From contig CAYUQJ010000001.1 of NCBI GenBank assembly GCA_964446955.1, positions 186,001-250,000 of the forward strand: a stretch of 64,000 nt of DNA, written 5' to 3'. The notes beneath the pieces are model-generated. The model searched no databases. It saw only the letters and a program-made list of their open reading frames with translations, and was not told where the DNA came from. The translations under genes and the position numbers were made by a program. Below, piece by piece: positions 44,874 to 54,229 of this stretch; the stretch's first letter is position 1, and each line of letters opens with the position of its first letter. The DNA comes from Leptolinea sp964446955. Its GTDB lineage: Bacteria > Chloroflexota > Anaerolineae > Anaerolineales > Anaerolineaceae.

Positions 44874-45614
44874 TTGGAAAATTTGACGACCCCGAAGCAA
44901 ACAGAGACTCCGCAGGAATTATCAGAGCGTTTAAATCTGCCATTTAAAAACTGGTTGTTGCTAAGCCGGGCGCTCACACACCGGTCCTATTTGAACGAAC
45001 ACACCGATGCGTTGGAGGATAACGAGCGGTTGGAATTCCTGGGTGATGCCGTGATGGATTTTATCGTCGGGGCGTGGTTATATAACCGCTATCCTGAAAT
45101 GGCTGAAGGAGATTTGACACGTATGCGTTCCGCTCTGGTACACACGGAACGATTTGCAGAATTTGCGCGCCAGCTTCAACTTGGAAATGCCATGCGTTTG
45201 GGGCGTGGTGAGTACCAGGGTGGAGGTCGTGAAAGAGACGGATTGCTGTGCGATACTTTTGAGGCGCTGATCGGTGCCCTATATCTGGATTGCGGCATCG
45301 ATGCGGTCAAGGAGTTCACCGCACCCTTGCTGGATACAGCGGCAGAGGACATTTTGTTACATCACAAAAATGAGGATCCGAAGAGCCTTTTCCAGGAATG
45401 GGCCCAATCCCAGGGATATCAGGCTCCCATATATGTGACACGAAATTCCAGCGGACCAGATCATTCCAAGGTTTTCGAAGTGGATGTAGTTGTAAACGGG
45501 GAAATCTACGGTTCTGGAAGTGGCCATAGCAAACAGGCTGCGGCAAAAGCTGCTGCAGCGAAAGCTCTGGATCAGATCGGACTGGTAGACCGTATTCAAA
45601 TTAATGAAGGATGA
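44874..45614 (+). CDS. rnc: Ribonuclease III
   Basis: Cuts double-stranded RNA in rRNA maturation and mRNA control. The 246-residue protein has the signature NERLEFLGDAV at residues 50-60, a second acidic cluster (DTFEALIGALYLDCG), and a C-terminal double-stranded RNA-binding domain, about residues 165-240, ending in QAAAKAAAAKAL. The start is TTG 44874, six bases after GGGAGG. smc follows after nine bases; rnc-smc order is common in bacteria. Confidence 0.96.
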   Translation: MENLTTPKQTETPQELSERLNLPFKNWLLLSRALTHRSYLNEHTDALEDNERLEFLGDAVMDFIVGAWLYNRYPEMAEGDLTRMRSALVHTERFAEFARQLQLGNAMRLGRGEYQGGGRERDGLLCDTFEALIGALYLDCGIDAVKEFTAPLLDTAAEDILLHHKNEDPKSLFQEWAQSQGYQAPIYVTRNSSGPDHSKVFEVDVVVNGEIYGSGSGHSKQAAAKAAAAKALDQIGLVDRIQINEG

Positions 45615-45623
45615 CAGTGATAC

Positions 45624-48600
45624 ATGCCGCCTAGATTAAAATCTCTGGAATTGCATGGGTACAAAACCTTTGCAAGCCAGGTTCTTTTCGAATTTCCCGG
45701 TGTCGTAACGGCCATTGTAGGCCCGAATGGATCTGGAAAATCCAACATTGCCGACTCACTACGATGGGTTTTGGGGGAGCAGGCGTTCAGCTTGCTTCGA
45801 GGCCGAAAAACAGAGGATATGATCTTCTCCGGATCGGAACAGCGATCGCGGGCAGGGATGGCTTCGGCGACGATTACCTTCAATAATGAGGATAATTGGC
45901 TTCCCATAGATTTTTCTGAAGTATCGATCACACGACGCGCCTATCGTGATGGGCAAAACGAATATCTTCTGAATGGTCAACGGGTCCGTTTGAAGGAGAT
46001 ATCTGAACTTCTTGCATTGTCAGGGTTGGCTGAGCGTACGTATACGATCATCGGTCAGGGATTGGTTGATGCGGCTCTTTCCTTGAAACCGGAAGAACGC
46101 CGTCGTTTTTTTGAGGAAGCAGCCGGGATAGGATTGTATCGAAGCCGCCGCGAAGAATCACTCAACCGGTTGGAAGCAACTCGCCGTAATATGATACGCG
46201 TGCAGGATATTGTGGCAGAGCTTGAACCCCGACTGGTTTCATTGGAAAGACAAGCCCGGCGGGCCATTGAATACGAACAGATCAAATCAGACTTGCGCTT
46301 GCTCTTACGGGACTGGTACGGTTACCACTGGAATATTTTGCAGGACAACGTCCGGCGTGATCATGAAATCCTTCGAGGTTTTGAATTAAATCTGGATACC
46401 ACGCGGGATGGACTAAATGAAACTGACATTGTTCTAAATCAGAAAAAAAACCGGTTATCTGATGTCCGGCGGCAACTATCCGAGTGGCATAATCAGCTAT
46501 CCGGTTTACACAGCCGGCAGGAAACCCTCTTACGTGATATGGCGGTCAAACAGGAACGGAAACGCTCCTTAATGGAACGCGAACTGGCGTTACAGAATGA
46601 TCTGGCAAAACGGGAAGAAGAAACCGCTGCCCGTAAACGCAGTCTGGATGAGATAGCGGAAGAAGTTGACCGGCTTCAAAAAGAGGTTGATGACGCACAG
46701 GCGCAGGCCGATGAAGTTTCCTCGCAATTGGAAAAATTACAATCTGAACGCCAGAAATGTGAGGAAGATGTCAGGGCAACCCGCCGCAAGATGGTTGAGA
46801 TAGAAACGGCAAATGTCAAATTGCAGGCTCATCGAAATGAGATCATTTCGCGAAGTGATTCGCTCCAGAACAGTCTCGGATCGCTGGAATTGGGTGTTGT
46901 TGAAGAAGAAAAAAATCTGGTGGATATTCAGCACCAGGAAGAAACGGTAAGGCTGGAACGGGAAGAAGCGGAAGAAGAGCTTCAAACCCTTTCTGAAAAA
47001 CTAAGCGAAACCCGTAAACAAATTACAGAATCTGAGGCAAACCGCCGAGATTTACTGGATACCCGTAACAAATTGGAAAGTAGAAAAGCCCAATTAAACG
47101 GTCAATTAAAGGCTTTGATCGATGCGGAAAATGCATTCAGTGGACTGGCGGGGGGGGCTAAAGCAGTCTTACAACAGGCAAAGAGCGGGAACCTCAAAGG
47201 GAAGTATTCTGCCTTAACCAGTCTTCTGGAAGTACCGAAAGAATATGAACAGGCTGTCGCGGCAGTTCTCGGTGAATTCCTGGATGCCATATACCTGGCG
47301 GAAGACACGGATGAAGACCAGGCGGTATCCTGGCTGGGCGCGAATGATCAGGGACGGGCAGCTTTGTTCCCTGCCTCCTCGCTTGTTGAGAATGGCTCAA
47401 AAAGCCCTGTTCCGGGCATTCAAGGAGTAATTGGCAGGGCAAGTGACCTGATTACGGTACCTGACGAGTTGACCAGGGTGGTATCAGCCGCGTTGGGAAA
47501 TGCCTGGATCGTTAAAGATCGCGATACTGCCAGAAAGGTCGCACGAGGAAAAGGGGTTGCAAAAGCGGTCACTCTTAATGGAGAGGTTTTCCTTCCCAAT
47601 GGAGCCGTAATTGCCGGACGGGAAACGCGTGGAAGTCTGATCAGCCGTCCGCGGGAGCGGAAAGAACTGGAAGGGCTTCTGGCAGGAATTGAAAATGACT
47701 TAAATTCCAGTGATGATGAGATCAATTCAGCGGATTCTGCGATTCATTCCCTGCATGTTGAGGAAACACGAGTACAGCAATCCCGGCAGCAGGTAGAAGA
47801 AAATGTACGCCGTCTATCGCAAAAAGCCCAGAAAGCGTCCCTGGATCTCAACCAATTGACCCAGCAGGTTAATTGGAAAAAACAGCAAATTGAACAGCAA
47901 AAGAAACAACTTGAAGATGCCGATACCGAACTGAAAACATTGGACGAATCGATCAATCAGAATCAGAATTCGATCCAAGAAATCAGTGCGCAACTAAAAG
48001 AGAAGAACATTGCCTTAGCCCGTCTTAGCCTGGATGAGATACAAAGCCAGGTGTTCCATTGGAATACAACAGTGGCTGTTTCTCGCAATGCCAGACAAGA
48101 GGCAGAAAAACGGCGATTGGATTTAGTGTCCACGATTGAGCGGATGGAACAACAGGTGGAAGATCTGAAAATGCAGGTGGAAACCATACTGACTGAACGC
48201 TCACAGTTGGATGTCGAAATTGGAAAACAGGGTGGGTTAATTGAATCGATCACAGTCGAAACTGAAGCCCTGGATGAAAAGATCTCTCCGGCTGAAAAAG
48301 ATCTTAACAGGCTTGACGCTGAATACAATGACCTGCAATCTGGATTAGTCTCTTCTCAGCAAAAAGTCACCGCCGCGGAACGGGCTGTCACCCAGGCGAA
48401 ACTGGAATATGCCCGCAGCAAGGACGCGGTTGATAATCTCCGGAAGAAGATCGAAGAAGATATGGGACTGGTCATACTGGAATATACAGAAGATATGGCT
48501 GCCCAGTCTCCGCTGCCTTTGGACGGTTGGGTGGAACAGCTTCCCAACATCAAAGAAATCCCACCCGATATGGAAGACAGTATTAACCGACAGAAAGCGC

Positions 48601-49229
48601 ATCTGCGCCGTATGGGGGCTGTAAATCCTGAGGCACAGGTAGAATATCAGTCAGTATCTGAGCGGTATGAATACCTGAAGACACAGGTCGATGACCTGAA
48701 GAAAGCCGATGAAGACCTGTGTCAGATCATCCGTGAACTGGATGAAGTCATGGAACGGGATTTCAAATCCACTTTCAAGAAAGTAGCTGTGGAATTTGAA
48801 AAAATGTTCACCCGGTTGTTTGGAGGTGGAAGCGCGAAACTTGTTCTGACCGATGAAGACAACTTCACCGAGACCGGTATTGATATTGAAGCCAGATTGC
48901 CCGGAAGACGCGAGCAGGGTCTATCGCTTCTTTCCGGTGGGGAACGCAGTCTTACCGCAGTTGCTCTCATCTTTGCCTTACTGAAAGTATCTCCGACTCC
49001 ATTCTGCGTGTTGGACGAAGTGGATGCCATGCTGGATGAGGCCAATGTGGGACGGTACCGTGATCTATTGCGGGAGTTGGCCAATCAGACGCAGTTCATC
49101 GTTATTACCCATAACCGGAACACTGTTCAAGCTGCGGATGTGATATATGGTGTTACCATGGGCCGGGATTCTGCCAGCCAGATCATCAGTCTGCGTTTGG
49201 ATGATATTCCAAATGATATGATCAAATGA
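45624..49229 (+). CDS. smc: Chromosome segregation ATPase SMC
   Basis: The 1201-residue SMC protein. Walker A GPNGSGKSN is at residues 33-41, followed by the Q loop (GSEQRS..GMA) and the GFAEEAAG-like FFEEAAGIG. Two long coiled coils (about 170-500 and 670-1010) flank the hinge (about 510-660, with GKYSALTSLLEV, AVAAVLGEFLDAIY). The ABC signature LLSGGERSLTAVALIFALL is near residue 1100 and Walker B PFCVLDEVDAMLDEANV near 1128. With ScpA and ScpB it organises and separates the chromosome. It is followed by a strong terminator. Confidence 0.97.
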   Translation: MPPRLKSLELHGYKTFASQVLFEFPGVVTAIVGPNGSGKSNIADSLRWVLGEQAFSLLRGRKTEDMIFSGSEQRSRAGMASATITFNNEDNWLPIDFSEVSITRRAYRDGQNEYLLNGQRVRLKEISELLALSGLAERTYTIIGQGLVDAALSLKPEERRRFFEEAAGIGLYRSRREESLNRLEATRRNMIRVQDIVAELEPRLVSLERQARRAIEYEQIKSDLRLLLRDWYGYHWNILQDNVRRDHEILRGFELNLDTTRDGLNETDIVLNQKKNRLSDVRRQLSEWHNQLSGLHSRQETLLRDMAVKQERKRSLMERELALQNDLAKREEETAARKRSLDEIAEEVDRLQKEVDDAQAQADEVSSQLEKLQSERQKCEEDVRATRRKMVEIETANVKLQAHRNEIISRSDSLQNSLGSLELGVVEEEKNLVDIQHQEETVRLEREEAEEELQTLSEKLSETRKQITESEANRRDLLDTRNKLESRKAQLNGQLKALIDAENAFSGLAGGAKAVLQQAKSGNLKGKYSALTSLLEVPKEYEQAVAAVLGEFLDAIYLAEDTDEDQAVSWLGANDQGRAALFPASSLVENGSKSPVPGIQGVIGRASDLITVPDELTRVVSAALGNAWIVKDRDTARKVARGKGVAKAVTLNGEVFLPNGAVIAGRETRGSLISRPRERKELEGLLAGIENDLNSSDDEINSADSAIHSLHVEETRVQQSRQQVEENVRRLSQKAQKASLDLNQLTQQVNWKKQQIEQQKKQLEDADTELKTLDESINQNQNSIQEISAQLKEKNIALARLSLDEIQSQVFHWNTTVAVSRNARQEAEKRRLDLVSTIERMEQQVEDLKMQVETILTERSQLDVEIGKQGGLIESITVETEALDEKISPAEKDLNRLDAEYNDLQSGLVSSQQKVTAAERAVTQAKLEYARSKDAVDNLRKKIEEDMGLVILEYTEDMAAQSPLPLDGWVEQLPNIKEIPPDMEDSINRQKAHLRRMGAVNPEAQVEYQSVSERYEYLKTQVDDLKKADEDLCQIIRELDEVMERDFKSTFKKVAVEFEKMFTRLFGGGSAKLVLTDEDNFTETGIDIEARLPGRREQGLSLLSGGERSLTAVALIFALLKVSPTPFCVLDEVDAMLDEANVGRYRDLLRELANQTQFIVITHNRNTVQAADVIYGVTMGRDSASQIISLRLDDIPNDMIK

Positions 49230-49261
49230 CAAATTCCCCGCATTGATCTTTATGTGATACC

Positions 49262-49298
49262 AAAAGACGACCGCTTTTCGAATGCGGTCGTCTTTTTT
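49262..49298 (+). terminator. Rho-independent terminator of rnc-smc
   Basis: A 13-bp stem (AAAAGACGACCGC / GCGGTCGTCTTTT), 9-base loop, six Ts. Because the stem begins with A4 it may also stop the converging ppiC-like gene. Confidence 0.93.
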
Positions 49299-49326
49299 AT
49301 TATGGCTTAAATAATTCTGGATCTAT

Positions 49327-50628
49327 TTACTGTTGCATTGCGGATAGGTCAAGTTTGGGTTCTTCCGGTGTGATGTTGGTTAGGTCATTCTTCGTAACAC
49401 CCAATTCGGCCTGTGCTTTTGCGAGGTATTCTTCAAAGGCGTTCGTCTGTTTTTCCGCAAGCCCTGCCTGATCCAGCGGGCGCTCTTCATGGCCTAACAC
49501 CTGGATTATGTGATATCCAAATGTTGTTTTTACGGGTTCACTGATCTCACCGATATTCAGAGCAAACGCAGCTTCTGAGAACTCTGCCACCATTTTGGCT
49601 TTTCCAAACCAACCCAGGTCTCCACCAAAGTCTTTATTGCTGGTGTCCTGGGAGAGTTCTTTCGCGAGTGCGTCCCAGGTTTCGCCTTTTTCCAGACGGG
49701 AGAGAACATCTTTAGCAGCCTGTTCATCGGTCACAAGAATATGGCGAGCCCAGACCTGTTCATCAGTTTTTGCAACATCCGATGTTATCTTCTCTTCCAG
49801 TTTCTGACGTAAAACACTGAGGCGGAAGGCTTTGCGGAATTCGGTTTCAGAGAATTCCACATCTTTGAGATTCGTCATGTAATCCTGGAACTGCTTCTGA
49901 TAACCCTCAAATGTATATGGAGTGGAGGTTGGATATGGCGTTGATGTGGGTTCGGCTGTACCGGAAATTTCCGTGGGACTTACCTCTGTGGCGGTCGGAG
50001 CGCGTTCTTCGGTCGCCGTAGGAGCCATTGTAGCCGTTGGAGTCAGGGTAATGATCGCCAATTGTTCGGAGGAGAGTGTGGATGTGGGAGCGATAACCAT
50101 GGTTGATTGAGGAGTGGGTGTGCCGCCGGCATAAAAACCGAAAGCCTCTTCCATGGCTTTTTCAATCTCTTTGTCATCAACGGTAATTCCCAGTTTTGTC
50201 GCTTCCTGCTCTACAACACGTTCATCAATCATCGCTTCAAGAACGCTATTGCCGAGTATGGTGGGATAATCCAGTTGTTGCTGAATCTGCTGGAGTGAAG
50301 TGGTGAAGTAGCTTTCATTCTCGGTGCTCAATCCACCAAACATCTGTGCCATTTGTAACGTGCTTTGATAGCGTTCGATCAGCTGGTAGCGGGCATACCG
50401 CACCCGCGCCTGGTATTCTCCCTGAGTAATCTTTTCTTTTCCAACTGTGGCAACAGTTCTTTGTGCCTGGAAGAAAAGCTGATCCAGAATACCAAACAGG
50501 ATCAATCCGACGACCAGGATAAGTGCAATGGAAACACCCATAAGCAGATTCCGGCGTTGGATCTGTTCACGTTCCATTCGAGCCAGATGTTTCTTGGTTA
50601 TTACTTTTTTGGTTTCTTCATTAGGCAT
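49327..50628 (-). CDS. Membrane-anchored PpiC/SurA-type peptidyl-prolyl isomerase
   Basis: A 433-residue protein: basic start, one membrane helix (about residues 30-52), a SurA-like chaperone segment (52-175, 270-310) interrupted by a Pro/Thr-rich linker (about 173-250, repeats of TPTAT/TSTPYPT type), and a parvulin domain from about 290 (VWARHILVTDEQAAKDVL, GGDLGWF, FGYHIIQV). It should help fold exported proteins on the outer face of the membrane. The unusual place of the linker, inside the chaperone part, is worth noting. It follows rpsR's terminator and so has its own start of transcription. Confidence 0.9.
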   Translation of the reverse strand: MPNEETKKVITKKHLARMEREQIQRRNLLMGVSIALILVVGLILFGILDQLFFQAQRTVATVGKEKITQGEYQARVRYARYQLIERYQSTLQMAQMFGGLSTENESYFTTSLQQIQQQLDYPTILGNSVLEAMIDERVVEQEATKLGITVDDKEIEKAMEEAFGFYAGGTPTPQSTMVIAPTSTLSSEQLAIITLTPTATMAPTATEERAPTATEVSPTEISGTAEPTSTPYPTSTPYTFEGYQKQFQDYMTNLKDVEFSETEFRKAFRLSVLRQKLEEKITSDVAKTDEQVWARHILVTDEQAAKDVLSRLEKGETWDALAKELSQDTSNKDFGGDLGWFGKAKMVAEFSEAAFALNIGEISEPVKTTFGYHIIQVLGHEERPLDQAGLAEKQTNAFEEYLAKAQAELGVTKNDLTNITPEEPKLDLSAMQQ

Positions 50629-50644
50629 AGCGACCTCGAGTAAT

Positions 50645-50689
50645 TAAAAAAATGGGGCACAGGCAAAGGGAGTCCCGTGCCTGTGCCCC
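50645..50689 (-). terminator. Terminator of the rpsF-ssb-rpsR operon
   Basis: On the minus strand GGGGCACAGGCA / TGCCTGTGCCCC (12 bp) with a 12-base loop, followed by ATTTTTTTAATT. It separates rpsR from the ppiC-like gene. Confidence 0.93.
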
Positions 50690-50713
50690 TTTACCGACTG
50701 CGGAGGCTATTGA

Positions 50714-50998
50714 CTAGTCTGTGGGACGGTCAGACACGAACGGCAGCAAAGCTATATGGCGGGCGCGTTTGACGGCGCGGGCCAGCTCACGTTGATGTCG
50801 GGCGCATGTGCCTGTCTGACGACGGGGGCGAATCTTGCCCTCTTCTGTCACAAACCGGCGCAACATATCGCTTGCTTTGTAGTCAATAGTGATATTTTTG
50901 TCAGCACAAAATTGGCAAATTTTGGGCCTTGCAACATAACGACGTCCACCGTAACCACCTGTGGGTTGTTCGTTTTCTTGTACTTGTTCTTCAGCCAT
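50714..50998 (-). CDS. rpsR: Ribosomal protein S18
   Basis: A 94-residue S18 of the small ribosomal subunit. Core motifs: ICQFCADK, ITIDYKASDMLRRFVTEEGKI split by RRQTGTCARHQRELARAVKRARHIALLPF. It pairs with S6 on the platform. The Cys (CQFC) with a further Cys suggests a zinc-binding version. It lies 12 bases after ssb in the usual rpsF-ssb-rpsR order. Confidence 0.97.
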   Translation of the reverse strand: MAEEQVQENEQPTGGYGGRRYVARPKICQFCADKNITIDYKASDMLRRFVTEEGKIRPRRQTGTCARHQRELARAVKRARHIALLPFVSDRPTD

Positions 50999-51010
50999 TG
51001 TTTTTCTCCA

Positions 51011-51415
51011 TCAATATGGAAACTCATCTTCCATTTCTTCTGAGGGTAGGAAATCGTTGTTCATGGTTGAGGCGGCTTCGCGCCTATCTCCCAGAAGCAT
51101 CATTTCGTTTGCGACAATTTCGACACTTGTGTGCCGGGTATTTTCCGAGTCTTCCCATCGTCTGGTCTGTAATCGACCCTCGATGTAAACCTGTTGACCT
51201 TTGGTCAAATGCTGTTTGCAAATCTCTGCAAGACTGCCCCACGTTACCACGTTGAACCATTCGGTTTCCGCGTGGTGTTCACCGTCAGCGCTGTTCCATG
51301 ACCGGTTGGTTGCTACGGAAAAAGTCGTTACCGGTCGACCTGAAGGAGTGTAGCGCATTTCAGGGTCGCGTCCAACGTGACCAATGATCATGACTTTGTT
51401 CAGACCTCGACTCAT
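51011..51415 (-). CDS. ssb: Single-stranded DNA-binding protein
   Basis: A 134-residue SSB. The OB fold begins NKVMIIGHVGRDPEMRYTPSG and includes VATNRSW, EWFNVVTWGSLAEIC, and GQQVYIEGRLQTRRW. The C-terminal acidic tip (EEMEDEFPY) ends in FPY rather than the usual DDDIPF, but still fits the acidic-hydrophobic tip used to dock partners such as RecJ, whose gene is just upstream. It covers single-stranded DNA in replication and repair. Confidence 0.97.
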   Translation of the reverse strand: MSRGLNKVMIIGHVGRDPEMRYTPSGRPVTTFSVATNRSWNSADGEHHAETEWFNVVTWGSLAEICKQHLTKGQQVYIEGRLQTRRWEDSENTRHTSVEIVANEMMLLGDRREAASTMNNDFLPSEEMEDEFPY

Positions 51416-51436
51416 GTCCTTTTCCTCAGCAGATTT

Positions 51437-51462
51437 CTTTTGTGTAACTGCTTACACAAAAG
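51437..51462 (-). promoter_or_regulatory. Intercistronic hairpin between rpsF and ssb
   Basis: A perfect 11-bp stem (CTTTTGTGTAA / TTACACAAAAG) with a 4-base loop. On the mRNA the loop is GCAG, and a CTGC lies about eight bases downstream, so a pseudoknot is possible. No U-run follows, so it is not a terminator. It may tune ssb and rpsR relative to rpsF. Confidence 0.45.
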
Positions 51463-51467
51463 GAAAA

Positions 51468-51752
51468 TCAGTCAACCAGGGTGATCATAAACCGCATCAA
51501 TGGCTCATGGAAGCGCATATTGCGTTCCAATGTGCTGGTAAATGCGGGTTCCATCTGGGCATAGATAACAGCGTATTGGCCTTCGCGAGTCTTGCGGATC
51601 ATATAGGCCATACGTCGTTTACCCCAAACGTCCACTTTGCTGATTGTTCCACCAGCTTCAGTGATCCAACCTTTTACCTTATCAATCGCAGCTGTTAACG
51701 CTGCTTCATCCAGGTCTGGCTGGAAGATGGTTACTACCTCATAATTACGCAT
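51468..51752 (-). CDS. rpsF: Ribosomal protein S6
   Basis: A 94-residue S6. It begins MRNYEVVTIFQPDLDE and shows VDVWGKRRMAYMIRK and GQYAVIYAQM as in the family, ending FMITLVD. It binds S18 on the 30S platform. ATG 51752 has AAAGGAGG ten bases upstream. A longer frame to 51893 would add 47 residues without S6 similarity, so I reject it. First gene of rpsF-ssb-rpsR. Confidence 0.96.
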   Translation of the reverse strand: MRNYEVVTIFQPDLDEAALTAAIDKVKGWITEAGGTISKVDVWGKRRMAYMIRKTREGQYAVIYAQMEPAFTSTLERNMRFHEPLMRFMITLVD

Positions 51753-51821
51753 ATCAGGAATTGCCTCCTTTCCACGGGATTGCCCCCGGAGAGCACCGTT
51801 GGTGAACCCGGAAGCGGAAAG

Positions 51822-51839
51822 TTGCAGTGATGACTGCAA
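51822..51839 (-). promoter_or_regulatory. Hairpin in the rpsF leader
   Basis: A 7-bp stem (TTGCAGT / ACTGCAA) with a 4-base loop, about 70 bases before the rpsF start. Ribosomal-protein leaders often bind their own product (S6:S18 in many bacteria); whether this is such an element I cannot tell. Confidence 0.3.
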
Positions 51840-51908
51840 TCGAACAGCAAGTTTACTATAAATCTCCTTATTATGGAAGATGACATTCACCAAATGACCG
51901 GAATGGAG

Positions 51909-54224
51909 TCATAACAGATTATTCAACAATTCGACAGGGAGTTCGGCCAGGTATTTCTGGAACGAGCTTATTTCATCCAATTGGTAACGCAACATTTCTA
52001 AAAGTTTTTCCTTTTTTTCTTTCTCTCCGGTTTCTTGCTTTATTTCAAGACGGTAAAGATCATTTTCATTACTTCCTATAATAACTTTTCCATCTGCCAC
52101 GAACCATTCCAATCCGGTTCTCACTACATTTTCTGTGGAATTCATCGCTTGAGCCAGATCCTTCAAACTGGCCAATCCTTCGCGGTTGACCACGGCATAT
52201 TTTATATGCCCGGCCAAGCGATTTAGAAAAGCCTCAACAGACAGTTTTCCTCTGTATTGAAAAAGGACAATAATTTTTTCCGGTCTGGATTTAGAGAGAA
52301 TTTCTGTAAGAACTTGTTGCTCCGGGGGAATGGATTCCATAATCAATGTTTTTACCCGTCGAATCCCATATCTTCCGGATGTAAATGGATCATCCTTTGT
52401 AAGTGGCTCCTGAAATATAATGTATGGCTGTTGCGTATAGGTATTTATGGACGGCGATTCACCAGCAGGGTTTCCCCGAAGATCGATTATTCGATCGGTA
52501 TCTGGTACAGATATAATCTTTTCCGGCTCTTGTATGGGGTGCGAATCAATCCAGACGGCTTCCAGAGTAGTAATGCCTTTATAAGTATTCAAGTTGAGGG
52601 AATAAGCAAAGTCGAACTTACCTTCCGGAATCCGGCTTTCTTCTGCATTCCACCATTTGGCTGGAATCGAGTGGCCGGCTTCGTCTTCCAATAAAAGCTG
52701 AAAATGATCACGGTCGCGTCCCAGCGGCTTTAAGGAAGAGATAGATAAATTTTTTGAACAAAACACGAGCGGGGGATTTTGATTTCCGAATGGAGCAAGT
52801 TGCTCGATTTCTTCATAGAAACCGATTTTAATGTCACTTAATGACAATTCACTATCGATTTCCATCTCGGGCGTTCTTTCCGGCCTGAAACCCTGGTCGA
52901 GAATGCTTTTATTTATCGATTGCCTGACGTTATCCGTAAGATTTGACCGGAAAGAAAGCCCGGCAGCCATTGGGTGGCCGCCATATCCAAGCAGAAATTC
53001 AGACGCGGATGAGATCGCCTCTGTTATGTTAACCCCTTCAACAGACCGGGCGGATCCTTTCATCAATCCATCAGGAGTCTCTGTCAATACTATGGCAGGA
53101 CGGTTGAAATCGCGAGCCAGTTTGCCGGCAGCAAGACCCAGGACGCCGCCGGTCCATGTGGGGTGGGAGAGCATGATAACCGGCTGAATCGCGGTGTCTT
53201 TTTGTCTCAGAAGTTGATCATGAGCAGCCTGGTATACCTGATCACATAACCATTTTCTGTTGGCATTTATGGTCTCAATTCGTTCAACCAGATCCTCCAT
53301 ATCAGATTGTGGCAGAGAATCCATCAAGAATTCCACAATCGGATTGGCATTTTCGAGCCGGCCCACAGCATTAAGCCTTGGCGCAATCGTATAACCAATG
53401 AATTGTTCATCCATAGATTGCCCAGTTGAATTGGCGGATTCTGCCAGAACCCGGATGCAGTGCCTCGGCTCTTCTTTCAGACGGGTCAACCCCAATTGTG
53501 CCAGAAGACGTGAATCCCCGATCAACGGCGCGATATCCGCGATGAGACCGATTGCTGCCAGGTCGATACTTTCGAAAGCTATATCTTCCTTACCCATTAG
53601 TCGACATACAGCCAACATTAATTCAAATGCCGCTCCGCTTCCAGAAAGGGAGCCAAGAGGATGATTTTCCGAAACGCGGCGTGGGTTGACACATGCCAGT
53701 GCCGGAGGCAATACCTCGGGCAGGGTGTGATGATCTGTGATGATAACATCGACACCGGACTGAGTGGCGTACTCAATGGATTTAAATTCCGCTATTCCAG
53801 TATCACAGGTAATCAAAAGTTGAATGTCTTGCTGAAGAAATTGTTGGAGTGATGTTATGTTGATGCCATGTGATTCTATCCGTCGATCCGGGAGATAGAA
53901 AACTGTATTCGTTCCCAGTTTTCTCAAGCATTCCACCAGTATGGCAGTTGACGTTTGTCCGTCAACATCAAAATCTCCCCATATACCAATCTTTTCTTTT
54001 GTATTTATGGCTTTCACAACCCGGTTTGCGGCTTTTGTCATATCCGGGAGTTGATTTGGATCTGTCAGGTTATCACGTGACGGTATCAGGTAATGATCTG
54101 CTGCCTCAGGTGTTGTGATTCCCCGGCGTATCAGGTAGGAAGCCACTGTTCTGTTTTGATGCAGGTGGTCCAGTAAACCGGGTGGCACATTAACATAAGG
54201 ACGGATGATCCATTTATGTTCCAT
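51909..54224 (-). CDS. recJ: Single-stranded-DNA-specific exonuclease RecJ
   Basis: A 771-residue 5'-3' single-strand exonuclease of the DHH family. Metal-binding motifs: GDFDVDGQTST near residue 82, TCDTGI, TDHHTLPE near residue 162, and the DHHA1 motif SGSGAAFEL... and GGHPMAAGLSF. The OB-like domain follows. The C-terminal 200 residues form an extra domain that ends in a helical winged-helix-like part (LAQAMNSTENVVRTGLEWFVADG). RecJ trims 5' ends in recombination and repair, with SSB as partner. It follows the Fe-S nuclease gene by five bases and belongs to its operon. Confidence 0.94.
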   Translation of the reverse strand: MEHKWIIRPYVNVPPGLLDHLHQNRTVASYLIRRGITTPEAADHYLIPSRDNLTDPNQLPDMTKAANRVVKAINTKEKIGIWGDFDVDGQTSTAILVECLRKLGTNTVFYLPDRRIESHGINITSLQQFLQQDIQLLITCDTGIAEFKSIEYATQSGVDVIITDHHTLPEVLPPALACVNPRRVSENHPLGSLSGSGAAFELMLAVCRLMGKEDIAFESIDLAAIGLIADIAPLIGDSRLLAQLGLTRLKEEPRHCIRVLAESANSTGQSMDEQFIGYTIAPRLNAVGRLENANPIVEFLMDSLPQSDMEDLVERIETINANRKWLCDQVYQAAHDQLLRQKDTAIQPVIMLSHPTWTGGVLGLAAGKLARDFNRPAIVLTETPDGLMKGSARSVEGVNITEAISSASEFLLGYGGHPMAAGLSFRSNLTDNVRQSINKSILDQGFRPERTPEMEIDSELSLSDIKIGFYEEIEQLAPFGNQNPPLVFCSKNLSISSLKPLGRDRDHFQLLLEDEAGHSIPAKWWNAEESRIPEGKFDFAYSLNLNTYKGITTLEAVWIDSHPIQEPEKIISVPDTDRIIDLRGNPAGESPSINTYTQQPYIIFQEPLTKDDPFTSGRYGIRRVKTLIMESIPPEQQVLTEILSKSRPEKIIVLFQYRGKLSVEAFLNRLAGHIKYAVVNREGLASLKDLAQAMNSTENVVRTGLEWFVADGKVIIGSNENDLYRLEIKQETGEKEKKEKLLEMLRYQLDEISSFQKYLAELPVELLNNLL

Positions 54225-54229
54225 TGAAA

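Noticed and set aside
51753..51893. Longer N-terminus for rpsF
   Set aside because: S6 proteins begin at MRNYE; AAAGGAGG precedes ATG 51752.
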